From assembly GCF_026627925.1 (NCBI RefSeq), contig NZ_JAPNLE010000011.1, forward strand, positions 62,001-126,000: DNA of 64,000 bases, in the 5' to 3' direction. Each line of letters begins with the position of its first letter. The first letter of the stretch is position 1. Shown in pieces: positions 27,477-36,173 of the stretch. Origin of the DNA: Cupriavidus sp. D39. Its GTDB lineage: Bacteria; Pseudomonadota; Gammaproteobacteria; Burkholderiales; Burkholderiaceae. A program made the translations under genes and the position numbers. Below the pieces are notes generated by a model that searched no databases, was not told the origin of the DNA, and saw only the letters and a list, made by a program, of their open reading frames with translations.

Positions 27477-28408
27477 AACTGCCTGAAGCGGTTGTCGCGT
27501 ACGTGGCCTACAAACAGTCACTGGGGATGCGCTTTGCCACTGAGGCGCGTACCTTGAAGTCCTTTTATCGAACGCTCGGCGACATCGATATGCGCGAGAT
27601 CGACGCCGATCGTGTCTATGCGTTCCTTGCTGGTAAGGGTCCCATCACGGCTTTCTGGCATCGCAAGCTCAGCGCGCTGCGCGGCTTCTACCGCTTTGCC
27701 ATTGCTCGCGGCTACACCACCAGTTCACCATTACCCTTAACGGTACCCAAGGAACCCCGGACCTTCGTCCCGTACATCTATTCGCGAGAAGAGATGAAGC
27801 GTCTACTGGCGGCGACGGCGGATCGTGAGCGCTGCAATTTGTCATCGCTCACCTGCCGGACGCTCCTGCTACTGCTCTATGGTACCGGGCTTCGCATCGG
27901 CGAGGCTGTCGGTCTGAATCTGGCGGATGTGGATCTGGACTCTGGAATCCTTTGCATCCGTGAAAGCAAGTTCTACAGGACACGGCTGGTGCCGACCGGA
28001 CCAGATCTGACATCGGTGCTGGTTCAGTATGCCGTCGAACGCAACAAATGGCCGCCGCTCAACCGCGACGCTGCCTTCCTGTTGACGAAACGCGGACAGC
28101 GCCTGTCCAGAGCCGGCGCCGAGTATGCCTTCAAACAATTGCGTGAACGCGCACAGGTACGTCGTGACAATAGCGCACGGTATCAGCCACGACTTCATGA
28201 CATTCGGCACACCTATACGGTTACCCGGTTGGTCTCCTGGTATCGCGAAGGCGCCGATGTACAACGCTTGCTGCCTCAGTTGGCAACCTATCTTGGTCAC
28301 GTGCATATTGCCGCCACCCAACACTACCTGACCATGACGCCAGAACTGCTGCGACAGGCGAGCTTACGGTTCGAGCGCTACGCCCGGGGAGGTGACGATC
28401 ATGCGTGA
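27473..28408 (+). CDS. RIT#3 tyrosine recombinase B
   Basis: 311-aa recombinase, ATGA overlap with gene A. Motifs: LYGTGLRIGEAVGLNLADVDL (Arg), RESKFYRTRLVPTGPDL (Lys region), LHDIRHTYTVTRLVSWY (His-Arg) and LGHVHIAATQHYLTMT (His, Tyr). The RESKFY segment links it to the B genes of the other trios. Complete. Confidence 0.93.
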   Translation: MKLPEAVVAYVAYKQSLGMRFATEARTLKSFYRTLGDIDMREIDADRVYAFLAGKGPITAFWHRKLSALRGFYRFAIARGYTTSSPLPLTVPKEPRTFVPYIYSREEMKRLLAATADRERCNLSSLTCRTLLLLLYGTGLRIGEAVGLNLADVDLDSGILCIRESKFYRTRLVPTGPDLTSVLVQYAVERNKWPPLNRDAAFLLTKRGQRLSRAGAEYAFKQLRERAQVRRDNSARYQPRLHDIRHTYTVTRLVSWYREGADVQRLLPQLATYLGHVHIAATQHYLTMTPELLRQASLRFERYARGGDDHA

Positions 28409-29396
28409 CACAATGCTACTTGGCCCATGGGTCCGGCGCTTCCTGCTCGAGTACCTGATTGGCGAGCGGAACCTCGCTCGCAACACCCAGCAGAGCTACC
28501 GCGACACGCTGTGCCAACTGATCCCTTTCGTTTCAGGTCAAGCCCACAAACCGGTCGACCGGCTGGCAATGACAGATGTGTCGGCCGAGATCGTCCGGGA
28601 CTTCCTCTCAGATATCGAAGTCTGTCGCGGATGCAGCGTCGCGACGCGGAATCAGCGTCTGGCTGCTATCCATGCTTTGGCTCGATTCGTTGGCGAGCAC
28701 AGCCCGGAACATATCCAATGGTGCACCCAGTTGCGCTGCATCCCCTACAAGAGGACTACAAGAGCGGTGGTGACCTATCTCGACAAAGCTGAAATGGATG
28801 CGCTCCTTGCTTGTCCAGATCGACGTACATCTCAAGGTCGCCGTGACTACGCCCTGTTGCTGTTTCTCTACAATGCCGGTGCGCGGGCGGACGAGGCGGC
28901 CCACCTGACCATCGGCAACGTCGATGCGATCTCCAGCAGCGTGAGCGTTCTCGGCAAGGGACGCAAACAGCGTCAGTGTCCACTATGGCCTGACACCATG
29001 CAAGAGTTGTGCAACCTCGCTGGCCAACGACCACCGCAGGAACGGGTATTCCTCAATCGCTGTGGGCAACCCCTGACGCGTTTCGGTATTCACGCGGTCG
29101 TAGAGCGTTACGCTGTCAAGGCGCGAGCCAATATGCCCTCGCTCGCATCCAAGCGCGTCAGCCCGCACAGCATTAGACATTCAACAGCGACCCACCTGCT
29201 TCGATCCGGCGTCGATATCAACACAGTACGGGCGTGGCTTGGTCATGTCTCCATCGATACGACCAACGTTTACGCCGAAATTGATTTGGAGACGAAGGCT
29301 AATGCCCTGGCGCGGCTTACTATCCCTAGCGATCGAAAGGCGAATAGGCGGTGGGCCAAAGATCCCGAGTTGATGGCGTTTCTCCGGTCCTTGTAG
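28401..29396 (+). CDS. RIT#3 tyrosine recombinase C
   Basis: 331-aa recombinase from the ATG at 28401 (MRDTMLLG), overlapping gene B by 8 bp; a GTG at 28392 is an alternative. XerC/D-like: NLARNTQQSYRDTL core-binding helix, NAGARADEAAHL (Arg), GKGRKQRQCPLW (Lys hairpin), SPHSIRHSTATHLL (His-Arg), LGHVSIDTTNVYAEID (His, Tyr). Ends 57 bp before the right terminal repeat. Confidence 0.93.
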   Translation: MRDTMLLGPWVRRFLLEYLIGERNLARNTQQSYRDTLCQLIPFVSGQAHKPVDRLAMTDVSAEIVRDFLSDIEVCRGCSVATRNQRLAAIHALARFVGEHSPEHIQWCTQLRCIPYKRTTRAVVTYLDKAEMDALLACPDRRTSQGRRDYALLLFLYNAGARADEAAHLTIGNVDAISSSVSVLGKGRKQRQCPLWPDTMQELCNLAGQRPPQERVFLNRCGQPLTRFGIHAVVERYAVKARANMPSLASKRVSPHSIRHSTATHLLRSGVDINTVRAWLGHVSIDTTNVYAEIDLETKANALARLTIPSDRKANRRWAKDPELMAFLRSL

Positions 29397-29453
29397 CAGG
29401 CTTTATATGTGGCGTTCGGCCGGCCAGATCCTGTCAGGATCGCGGCTCGGGCG

Positions 29454-29491
29454 CCGCAAGACCACATTTGAGCCAACACCACATATCGCAC
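29454..29491 (-). repeat. RIT#3 right terminal inverted repeat
   Basis: Perfect inverted copy of 26090-26127; ends directly before AAAATGAG. Confidence 0.92.
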
Positions 29492-29692
29492 AAAATGAGT
29501 TCGATCACATTTGTCGCGGGAAAACCGCATGCTGCGTTTGACGTGGCGGGAGCTGGAAACGTGATCATGGTTGCCGGATTGCGGGCCATTGCGAAAGCGG
29601 TGGAATCACCACCGGCGCCTACCGGTGCGCGCGCCAGTTCTCGACCCTACCGGAGAGGAGAGGCAGGGAAATAGTCCGACTACGCCCTGTCT
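29492..29692. other. Junction DNA between RIT#3 and IS3 fragment
   Basis: About 200 bp with no recognisable gene. An open frame from 29495 (MSSITFVAGKPHAAFDVAG) runs about 60 codons without resemblance to a family I know. It may be the displaced sequence from the other side of the RIT#3 insertion. Confidence 0.3.
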
Positions 29693-29963
29693 CTTACTCT
29701 ACTCGCCACCGATGAGGGGTGGTTGTACCTGGCCGCGGTCATTGACTTGTTCAGCCGCCAGGTGGTGGGCTGGAGTATGGCGCCACACATGCAGACCAGC
29801 CTGGTCCAGGACGCCTTGCGGATGGCCTGGTTCCGGCGCCGCCCGGGTCGGGGGGTGATCTTCCATAGTGACCGGGGCAGCCAGTATTGCAGCCATGAAT
29901 TCCAGCGCACCATGCGCGACTGGGGCATGCGCTCGTCCATGAGCCGGAAGGGGAATTGCTGGG
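29693..29963 (+). pseudogene. IS3-family OrfB transposase, part before intron
   Basis: Integrase-core fragment of an IS3-type Orf[26 protein letters not shown] (first Asp region), [17 protein letters not shown] (second Asp) and [12 protein letters not shown], where a group II intron begins. The 5' part of OrfB and OrfA are missing. The reading frame resumes at 31821 with DNAPTESFW. Confidence 0.9.
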
Positions 29964-31820
29964 GTGTGCCAAGAACGTGAGCGTCAGTGTACCGACGTTT
30001 GCGGTGCTTTACTGGAGATGAAGGTAGGCCCTTCGGAGTCGGCTTGCAGGAGCGGGCTCCAAACCACCACGAGCTGCGAGGGTAAAGAGCCCTCGTGGTG
30101 AGCGTCGATGGAAAAGGCGGAGAGAACTCTGTCAGGTAGGAATCAAAGAGATGAACGCAAGTGAACCGCTGACGACGTGTCGATAAACCTACAACGATGT
30201 CAAAACCGAAGAGCCCAACAGCTTCGGGACAAGATTGGACGATGCCTGTTGACGGTCCAGTCGGCATCCGGCATATAGGCGGCATGACTTTGATTCAGGC
30301 TTCAGTAAGGAACTTGGGAACCTGTCGTCCCGATGCTAAGGGAGAAATCCAAGTGGAAGGCCTCCACAAGGATGAGAGTACCGACGCGGGGCACAGGGAC
30401 GGAGACGTCCGTAGTAGGGGTGAAGGTCCTGTAATGGGACTGGACCGAAGGGCCGTCATCGTTCGGCGTTACTACGTCGGCAACTTGAGAAAGGAGGACC
30501 GGCGTGGATAAGGCAAAACCGTTTTGTATTTCCAAACACGAGGTGTGGGAGGCTTATAAGCAGGTAAAGGGAAATCGTGGAGCCGCAGGCGTGGACAGGC
30601 AATCGATGGCGGAATTCGAGGAGGATCTGAAGAATAATTTATATCGGATCTGGAACCGGATGTCGTCCGGGAGCTATGTTCCGCCGCCAGTTCTGCGGGT
30701 TGATATACCCAAAGCGGGAGGAGGGACGAGGCCGTTGGGAATACCTACGGTATCGGACAGAATCGCGCAGATGGTAGTCAAACGATATCTGGAACCCATC
30801 GTGGAGCCGGTGTTTCATGAGGATTCTTATGGATATCGTCCTGGGCGGTCGGCACATCAAGCACTCTCGGCTGCACGACAGCGATGCTGGCGTTACGACT
30901 GGGTGCTCGATCTCGACATCAAGGGTTTCTTCAATAATATCGATTGGGAGCTTCTGATGCGGGCGGTGCGTCGTCACACGGATTGCGCATGGGTGCTTCT
31001 GTATACCGAGCGTTGGCTCAAAGCGCCAGTGTGCATGCCGGATGGGGCTTTGGTGCACCCCGACAAGGGTACACCGCAAGGCTCGGTCGTCAGCCCAATA
31101 CTCGCGAATTTGTTCCTGCATTACGTGTTTGATCGGTGGATGCAAAAACACCATCCGGAAGTTCCCTTCGAGCGCTATGCTGACGATGCCATCTGTCACT
31201 GCAAAAGTGAAGCGCATGCGCGTTCACTCAAGCAGGAACTGGAGGCGCGGATGGCGGAATGCTTGCTGGAGCTTCATCCAGAGAAAACCAAGATCGTGTA
31301 CTGCAAGGATGCAAACAGACGAGGAACCTATTCGATCTGTCAGTTCGATTTCCTGGGCTACACATTCAGGGCGCGAAGCGCACTGAACCGAATGGGGAAA
31401 TTGTTTGCAAGCTTTACTCCAGCGGTTAGCAACAAGGCTGCGACGGCGATGCGGCAAGATATGCGTCGGCGTGGTTGGCTAAGGCGCTACGATTTTGGAC
31501 TAAACGAGCTGGCGGACCGAACTCGTCCGATCCTGCGCGGCTGGATTCAGTACTACGGGCGGTTTCACCGGTCTGTGCTTATCAATGTCCTACGCGCAAT
31601 CGATTACGCGCTGGTGCACTGGGCCCAACGGAAATACAAAACCCTTCACGGTCGCAAAGCGCGAGCGTGGGCATGGCTGAACGGCGTCAGAGCTCGCCAG
31701 CCGGGCCTGTTCCCGCATTGGTCGTTGGAGGGAGGTTGAACGATAGGAGCCGGATGAATCGAGAGATTCACGTCCGGATCTGTGAGAGCGTGGCGGTGAG
31801 ACTCCTCTGCGCTACTCGAC
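29964..31820 (+). mobile_element. Group II intron in IS3 transposase
   Basis: 1857-nt intron starting with the consensus GTGTGCC at 29964. The 5' ribozyme domains span about 540 nt, an RT ORF follows, and domain V (GAGCCGGATGAATCGAGAG... to CGTCCGGATC, about 31748-31782) and domain VI precede the 3' end at ...CTACTCGAC. Precise removal restores the exon codons GNCW-DNAPTES. All parts needed for splicing and retrohoming seem present. Confidence 0.9.
30504..31739 (+). CDS. Group II intron reverse transcriptase/maturase
   Basis: 411-aa intron-encoded RT inside the intron above, preceded by AAGGAGG. Core motifs: GAAGVDRQSM, RPLGIPTVSDRIAQMVVKRYLEPI, DSYGYRPGRSAHQAL, LDLDIKGFFNNIDW, GTPQGSVVSPILANLFL, FERYADDAICHC (catalytic YADD), DFLGYTFRAR, and a C-terminal group II maturase domain (RPILRGWIQYYGRFH). 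No HNH endonuclease domain is visible. Roles: splicing (maturase) and target-primed reverse transcription. Confidence 0.93.
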   Translation: MDKAKPFCISKHEVWEAYKQVKGNRGAAGVDRQSMAEFEEDLKNNLYRIWNRMSSGSYVPPPVLRVDIPKAGGGTRPLGIPTVSDRIAQMVVKRYLEPIVEPVFHEDSYGYRPGRSAHQALSAARQRCWRYDWVLDLDIKGFFNNIDWELLMRAVRRHTDCAWVLLYTERWLKAPVCMPDGALVHPDKGTPQGSVVSPILANLFLHYVFDRWMQKHHPEVPFERYADDAICHCKSEAHARSLKQELEARMAECLLELHPEKTKIVYCKDANRRGTYSICQFDFLGYTFRARSALNRMGKLFASFTPAVSNKAATAMRQDMRRRGWLRRYDFGLNELADRTRPILRGWIQYYGRFHRSVLINVLRAIDYALVHWAQRKYKTLHGRKARAWAWLNGVRARQPGLFPHWSLEGG

Positions 31821-32029
31821 ATAATGCGCCGACCGAGAGCTTCTGGGGACGGCTCAAGACCGCCAGTTTGCACGGAAGAAAGTTCGCCACCCGGCGGGAG
31901 GCCATGGACGCGGTGCTCGACTGGATAGCCTTCTATAATCACCGACGGCTGCATTCCACGCTGGGTTATCTCAGCCCCATCCAATACGAGCAACGCTGGC
32001 ATGCGGCACAGCGTAAAAAGGCCGCATAA
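31821..32029 (+). pseudogene. IS3-family OrfB transposase, part after intron
   Basis: Second exon of the transposase: ATAATGCGCCGACCGAGAGC encodes NAPTES with the catalytic Glu, followed by FWGRLKTASLHG, FATRREAMDAVLDWIAFYNHRRLHSTLGYLSP and the usual C-terminus, ending AQRKKAA. In frame with 29693-29963 once the intron is removed. Confidence 0.9.
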
Positions 32030-32058
32030 CCCGAGCGCTAAGAGCTACACCAAACAGG

Positions 32059-32499
32059 GGCAACATCAGTCCGGTTCTCGCAACCACGATCATGCTGGAA
32101 ACCGGAACCATCTCGCGTTTCACCGAGGTTGGTGATTTCAGTTCGTACTGCCACTGTGTGGACAGCCGGCGCGAAAGCAACAGCAGGAAGAAAGGCGAAA
32201 GCAACGCAAAGAACGGCAACAAGTATCTGGCGTGGGCATTTGTCGAGGCGGCCAACTTCGCCATGCGCTCGTGCCCGGAAGCCAGGCGCTTTTACGAGCG
32301 CAAGAAACGCGCACGTAACGGGATGATCGCGATCAAGGCGCTGGCGCACAAGCTGGCGCGCGCCTGCTATCACATGCTTCGGGAGCACAAGCCATTTGAC
32401 GTAACCCGCTGCTTTTGGCTAAAAGGCGGTGCAAGGGGAACGAGCCCAGTATCGCGACTGGTGAAAAGCCGGGTCCCAGCGGATAGTGCAAACGCTTGA
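32059..32499 (+). pseudogene. IS110-family transposase, C-terminal fragment
   Basis: Open frame without its start: ISPVLATTIMLETGTISRF then FSSYCHCV and NAKNGNKYLAWAFVEAANFAMR, the Transposase_20-type C-terminal domain of IS110 elements. The N-terminal DEDD half is missing, cut by the IS3 end near 32040. Not the same copy as the IS110 at 47210. Confidence 0.8.
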
Positions 32500-32952
32500 G
32501 TACCTTGCCTATCCCTGCGGGCAGGCCCGTGCGGGGCGTCTTCGCTGACTGGCTCATCATATCGCTTCTGAACTTTTGTCCGCAGATCCTACCCGAGCGC
32601 CTTATCGCGACAGCCCCTCTTTTGCAGGGACGACTATCGAATGCCATTCCGCCTCGGAATTGCTCATGATTCTTCTATCTCATGTGTGTACCATTAAACC
32701 ACTCAATAATCTTTGAGTGGCTCCTCATTAAACATGAAGAGCAGAAGATGGGGTAAACGTCCTTTTGCAGCAGATTGATACGGACGCGCCGCCAAATTTC
32801 TTGTGAATCAACGACTTGCGAAAGAGTCGACATTCTCGACAAAGGGAAGTCGGAAAGCCTTGCTGGGAGCGGCTTTCCGGACGGTCACCGTATCAATCTG
32901 CAGCAAAAGGACGGTCACCCCAAGATCAGCCAATTCTTTGGGGATGAGTACT
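32500..32952. other. Intergenic region upstream of the bacteriocin-like gene
   Basis: No gene seen. It contains a hairpin with 8-bp arms (CCACTCAA...TTGAGTGG near 32698-32719) and the inverted and direct repeats listed next. Probably carries the promoter of the small peptide gene. Confidence 0.45.
32760..32919. repeat. 24-bp inverted repeat plus GGACGGTCACC direct repeats
   Basis: 32760-32783 and 32888-32911 are inverted copies with one mismatch (outer part TCCTTTTGC). Between them GGAAAGCC/GGCTTTCC (32852-32878) forms a second stem. GGACGGTCACC occurs at 32879 and 32909, 30 bp apart. The layout fits either a MITE-like remnant or an mRNA leader and operator for the gene at 32953. Confidence 0.6.
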
Positions 32953-33150
32953 ATGCAAGAGTTGACACTTGAACAGATGGACGCCATTGGCGGTGGCATC
33001 AATTGGACTGTGGTTGGAGGAATGACTGCCGCCGGGGCTTTTGGGGGCGCTGCGGGCTGGGCGGCGATGGGGCCTGGTGGTGCTATCGCAGGTGGCATCA
33101 TTGGGGGCCTGGTAGGTGCGGGGATTGGCGCTGCAGTAACTTCCTCTTAA
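32953..33150 (+). CDS. Bacteriocin-like class II peptide with double-glycine leader
   Basis: 65-aa peptide; ATG at 32953 with GGGG 9 bp upstream (ATG at 32944 is an alternative). The leader MQELTLEQMDAIGGG matches double-glycine leaders processed by peptidase-containing ABC exporters. The mature part (~50 aa) begins INWTVVGG and is a glycine-zipper hydrophobic peptide (GPGGAIAGGIIGGLVGAGIG), as in Blp/class II bacteriocins and microcin-like peptides that insert in membranes. No exporter, immunity protein or second peptide is seen within several kb. The function is inferred from shape only. Confidence 0.7.
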   Translation: MQELTLEQMDAIGGGINWTVVGGMTAAGAFGGAAGWAAMGPGGAIAGGIIGGLVGAGIGAAVTSS

Positions 33151-33321
33151 TGCTGATATGACTCCCCGTGTCAATCTGGATTGGTTTGATTTCAGTTCCA
33201 CAGTTGCATGTTGTTCCCCCAATTTCCTGAGGGCGACGTAGCAGTAAGTCTCGACGGTGGATAACGCTGATATCCGCGGGTTGGTTACCGCATTACAGAG
33301 GTCCGCCCAATGAGCCTGCCG

Positions 33322-34390
33322 CTATCTAACGCCGCAAGTCGGATGCAATCCGTTGCCTAGCATTGTCGCGGGTTGCTCGTGTGCCGGGCTACGCGGCGTT
33401 GGTGCATGGATCATGAGACGAACGAGCTTGGCTCTTTGAGATGGAGTTCTACGGGAGGCGCCCCTCACTGCGGACGGAGTGGCGGCGGCCAGCATCCGGT
33501 TGAGCACGGCCACGCCGATGGCTGCCTCGGTGTGCTGGGCAGCCGGATCGCGTGCGCGCAGACGCGGCCCGATCAGCGCCTTGTAGCGGCCCATCGTGGT
33601 CTCGACCCGGGCGCGTTTGCCGTAGCCGGTGGCCACCTGCCAGGCCAGCCACCCCTTCGCCTCGATCACTTCGAGATGGCGGTCTCGCTGGGTGGGCCGG
33701 GCGCGGCGGAATCACGATCATAATGCCCTCGCCATATTGTGCGATCGTCTGATACGTCGGCGCGCCGTCATAGGCCCCATCGGCGGTGACCTTTGCGATT
33801 TCGCCGTCGATCTGATCGAGCAGTGGCGCTACCTGTGACGGATCATCGCCGTCCTGGTCCGTGAGCGTCTGCGCCACGATCATGCCGCTGTCGGCATCGA
33901 CCGCCAGATGCAGCTTGCGCCAGCCCCGGCGGGATTTTGCTCCGTGTTTGTCCTGCAGCCACTGTCCCGCGCCGAATACCTGCAGCCCGGTGCTGTCGAT
34001 CAGCACATTCAGTGGCCCGTCGGGCAAACGGGGCCGGCTAACAGCCGGGCGCTTCTTCGCACGACGGCTCATGGTCGTATGATCAGGGACCGGCACCGTC
34101 AGTCCCATCAGCGCGATCACCGAGCCCATCAGGCCTTCGGTCTGGCGTAGCCGCAGTTTGAAGGCGCAGCCCAGCATGAGCGTGGTTTCTATCGCCAGAT
34201 CCGAATACCGTGCCTGTCCACCGCGCGTCGTGCGCGGTTCGGCCTGCCACTGCACTACGGCTTCGGGCGTCATCCAGAGTGTCAGACTGCCCCGGCTGCG
34301 AAGGCCCGCTTCATAGGCAGACCAGTTTGTCACCCGGTGCGGCATCTTCGGGATGTGATGCCGCCCAGCGGCGTTGTGCTTGTTCGGCAT
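33322..34390 (-). pseudogene. IS5-family transposase, frameshifted
   Basis: Transposase start at 34390 (MPNKHNAAGRHHIPKMPHRVTNW). IS5 landmarks: LNVLIDSTGLQVFG (first Asp), KVTADGAYDGAPTY (second Asp) and, in another frame, GYGKRARVETTMGRYKALIG (Glu). The frame breaks near 33690 (VIPPRP...) and resumes as RHLEVIEAKGWLAWQ; some residues of the usual linker also seem deleted. Inactive unless the indel is a sequencing error. Terminal repeats were not resolved. Confidence 0.82.
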
Positions 34391-34483
34391 GCCTCTGCAG
34401 CGAAGGGAGGGATCCACCACTTTATCCTCAATCCTTTCAAATCGCTATCCATGCACCAATGCCCATCAAATAGGTAATGGGAA

Positions 34484-34954
34484 TTACTTTGGCGCCACTC
34501 TACTGAACAGTACAGACGGTGCTGGCGACCCGCTTACTTTGTTCCCAGCCTGGCCAGTGTTGCCACTGGCACTCGTGTTGTCGTCCACACTCGCGGTCGG
34601 AATCACATAATGCCGATGCCGCTTGATGGTGACGATGACCGGCTTTGGCACCCCGGATCCGGCTTGTGCGGCCGGCATCTTCGCCGGTTGGGGGATCGGT
34701 AGCGTTTCCAGTTCGCCCATCTTGCGCGAGCAACGCCGGTAAGGGTGGCCGACGCCATGCCCGTGGCCATCACGCAATGGATGCCCGTCGTGCTCATTCT
34801 CCTGTTGGAACAGCCCTACTTGCCCGGGGCGAGTCATTTTTTCCTGGCCTGTTTCGGGCCAATCAGTCTCGATAGACCCGGATGTTAGCGTGAAATGCGC
34901 GGGACGACATCCAACAATCGTCAAGTCAAAAGCCGCACTTCGTTTTTTGCACAA
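34484..34954 (-). CDS. Hypothetical protein
   Basis: 156-codon frame with a plausible C-terminal two-thirds (MGELETLPIPQPAKMPA, KPVIVTIKRHRHYVIP) and no recognised domain; an internal Met at 34837 is an alternative start. Coding status is uncertain because other frames are also open here. Confidence 0.3.
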   Translation of the reverse strand: MCKKRSAAFDLTIVGCRPAHFTLTSGSIETDWPETGQEKMTRPGQVGLFQQENEHDGHPLRDGHGHGVGHPYRRCSRKMGELETLPIPQPAKMPAAQAGSGVPKPVIVTIKRHRHYVIPTASVDDNTSASGNTGQAGNKVSGSPAPSVLFSRVAPK

Positions 34955-35045
34955 AATAGGGCTAAGAGCTCCGCTGCACCTTGACCATCCATCTAAGCAA
35001 GGTAGCCGTCAAGAATGTGCCAAAGGTCGGCAGCGGTAAGCGCGC

Positions 35046-35501
35046 TCAGGCATTCACCGACTGCCGTATCGTTTGTGTCGTAGATCGCTGCGGAACACTT
35101 CGCAGCGCGGCCAGCTCGTGCAGCTCCTCCAGCGCGAATGCATTGTTGATGATGCCTGCCGGACCGCCGCTCCACGTCGATTTCCGTGGCATCTGGATAC
35201 GCCATGCAGCAAGCAAGTTATCGAAGCACATCGCTCGTGGTCTCGCTGGTGACCGGGCCGCCCTGGGCGGGCTCAGCGGTACCTCCGTCGCTTCATAGCG
35301 TACATCGCGGGCCGGCGCGTTGGCGCTGACAGTGCAACGACGGATGGCGCCGGCGGCCCGTAGAGACTTGAGCGCGCGATCGAGCTCCTTGTCGGTAAGC
35401 AAGCCTTTTGCCAGCATGCCACGCCGGCCTAGCGCCTTGTTTTGCCGCAAAGCCGTCAGGATGATTTCCGTACACTCGCGGGTGGGTCTGTCTCGGTCCA
35501 T
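35046..35501 (-). CDS. Small winged-helix-like protein 1
   Basis: 151 aa. Residues 1-60 (MDRDRPTRECTEIILTALRQNKALGRRGMLAKGLLTDKELDRALKSL, followed by RAAGAIRR) have the helix pattern of a winged helix-turn-helix. Then a ARDVRYEATEV strand, and a basic tail AWRIQMPRKS. Paralogue of the protein at 37924-38277 (about 60-70% identical by eye over 100 residues). Probably a plasmid- or phage-type DNA-binding regulator; target unknown. No operon partner overlaps it. Confidence 0.6.
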   Translation of the reverse strand: MDRDRPTRECTEIILTALRQNKALGRRGMLAKGLLTDKELDRALKSLRAAGAIRRCTVSANAPARDVRYEATEVPLSPPRAARSPARPRAMCFDNLLAAWRIQMPRKSTWSGGPAGIINNAFALEELHELAALRSVPQRSTTQTIRQSVNA

Positions 35502-35942
35502 TGTGGAAAAAAATAGCGAAATTGAGCTGGCGTCTCTGGAGGCGCGTTTCGATACCCTTGACCTCCTCGCCCTGGCATATCATAACAATGACTGCTGGTC
35601 CTCATGTTACGCCTGCTTGGCGGACATCCCCCGCAAGGCTGCACCGGGCTGTCTTCATTCCGCTGTTGTCGCAGCCATTCCAATGAGCGACGCCATGGAG
35701 CGAGGGCAATCATAGGGTTGGCCGCGAAGTACCGCAGCAGACCATTATGCTTGGCACGGGCGATCAGCTCTTGAAATTGTATCGATCTGGTTCCTTTTTG
35801 CCAAGATCCGGCCGCGCCTCCATCTGCAATCTCTGCGTGATGATTTCCGCTAGCGCCTGCGCATACAGGCTGCCCTTGTCCGGCAAACGGTCGTAGGCGT
35901 CGGACAGCGGGACATCGCGTAGGTGGGCTTCGCAGTCATGGG
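35502..35942. other. Region without a confident gene
   Basis: Several short frames are open. One minus-strand frame from about 35955 to 35771 encodes CEAHLRDVPLSDAYDRLPDKGSL and looks protein-like, but has no ATG, GTG or TTG start, so it is either a remnant or a frameshifted extension of 35943-36125. Confidence 0.3.
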
Positions 35943-36125
35943 TTAGCCCTTCTTCTTGCCACGGATCTCATCTTTCTTTGTTTCCCGTATCGCGGCCTCC
36001 AGTCGCTCGCCTTCCACGATCAATGCGGCTAGTGCTTGCCCGAGTTCGCTGTGTGGGTCGGCTAGCTTTTCGTAGGTCGCGCGCAGTTCTGTCAGTGCGC
36101 GGGTATTGGGGAGACGTCGAATCAT
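35943..36125 (-). CDS. Small helical hypothetical protein
   Basis: 60 aa from the ATG at 36125 (MIRRLPNTRALTELRATYEKL). Almost wholly alpha-helical and charged, ending KKDEIRGKKKG. It follows 36174-36686 on the same strand and is probably in its transcription unit. No family recognised. Confidence 0.5.
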   Translation of the reverse strand: MIRRLPNTRALTELRATYEKLADPHSELGQALAALIVEGERLEAAIRETKKDEIRGKKKG

Positions 36126-36173
36126 CTGGTGTTCTTGGCATACAGAAGCCGGCAACGCGCAGCGGGCGGGCCA

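Larger units (their letters stand above)
26090..29491 (+). mobile_element. RIT element #3 (complete)
   Basis: 3.4 kb element with perfect 38-bp terminal inverted repeats (26090-26127, 29454-29491) enclosing three co-oriented tyrosine recombinases with overlapping ends. Each end carries three copies of an ATGTGG motif: two facing inward in the terminal repeat and one in the opposite direction (GGCCACATAAATT near 26168; TATATGTGGCG at 29405). No target duplication is visible. All three genes look intact: the best candidate for an active RIT in the window. Confidence 0.92.

Noticed and set aside
1..29491. Integron or CRISPR interpretation of the recombinase-rich region
   Set aside because: The recombinases lack the IntI-specific insert and there are no attC arrays or short regularly spaced repeats; trio organisation with conserved ends fits RIT elements.
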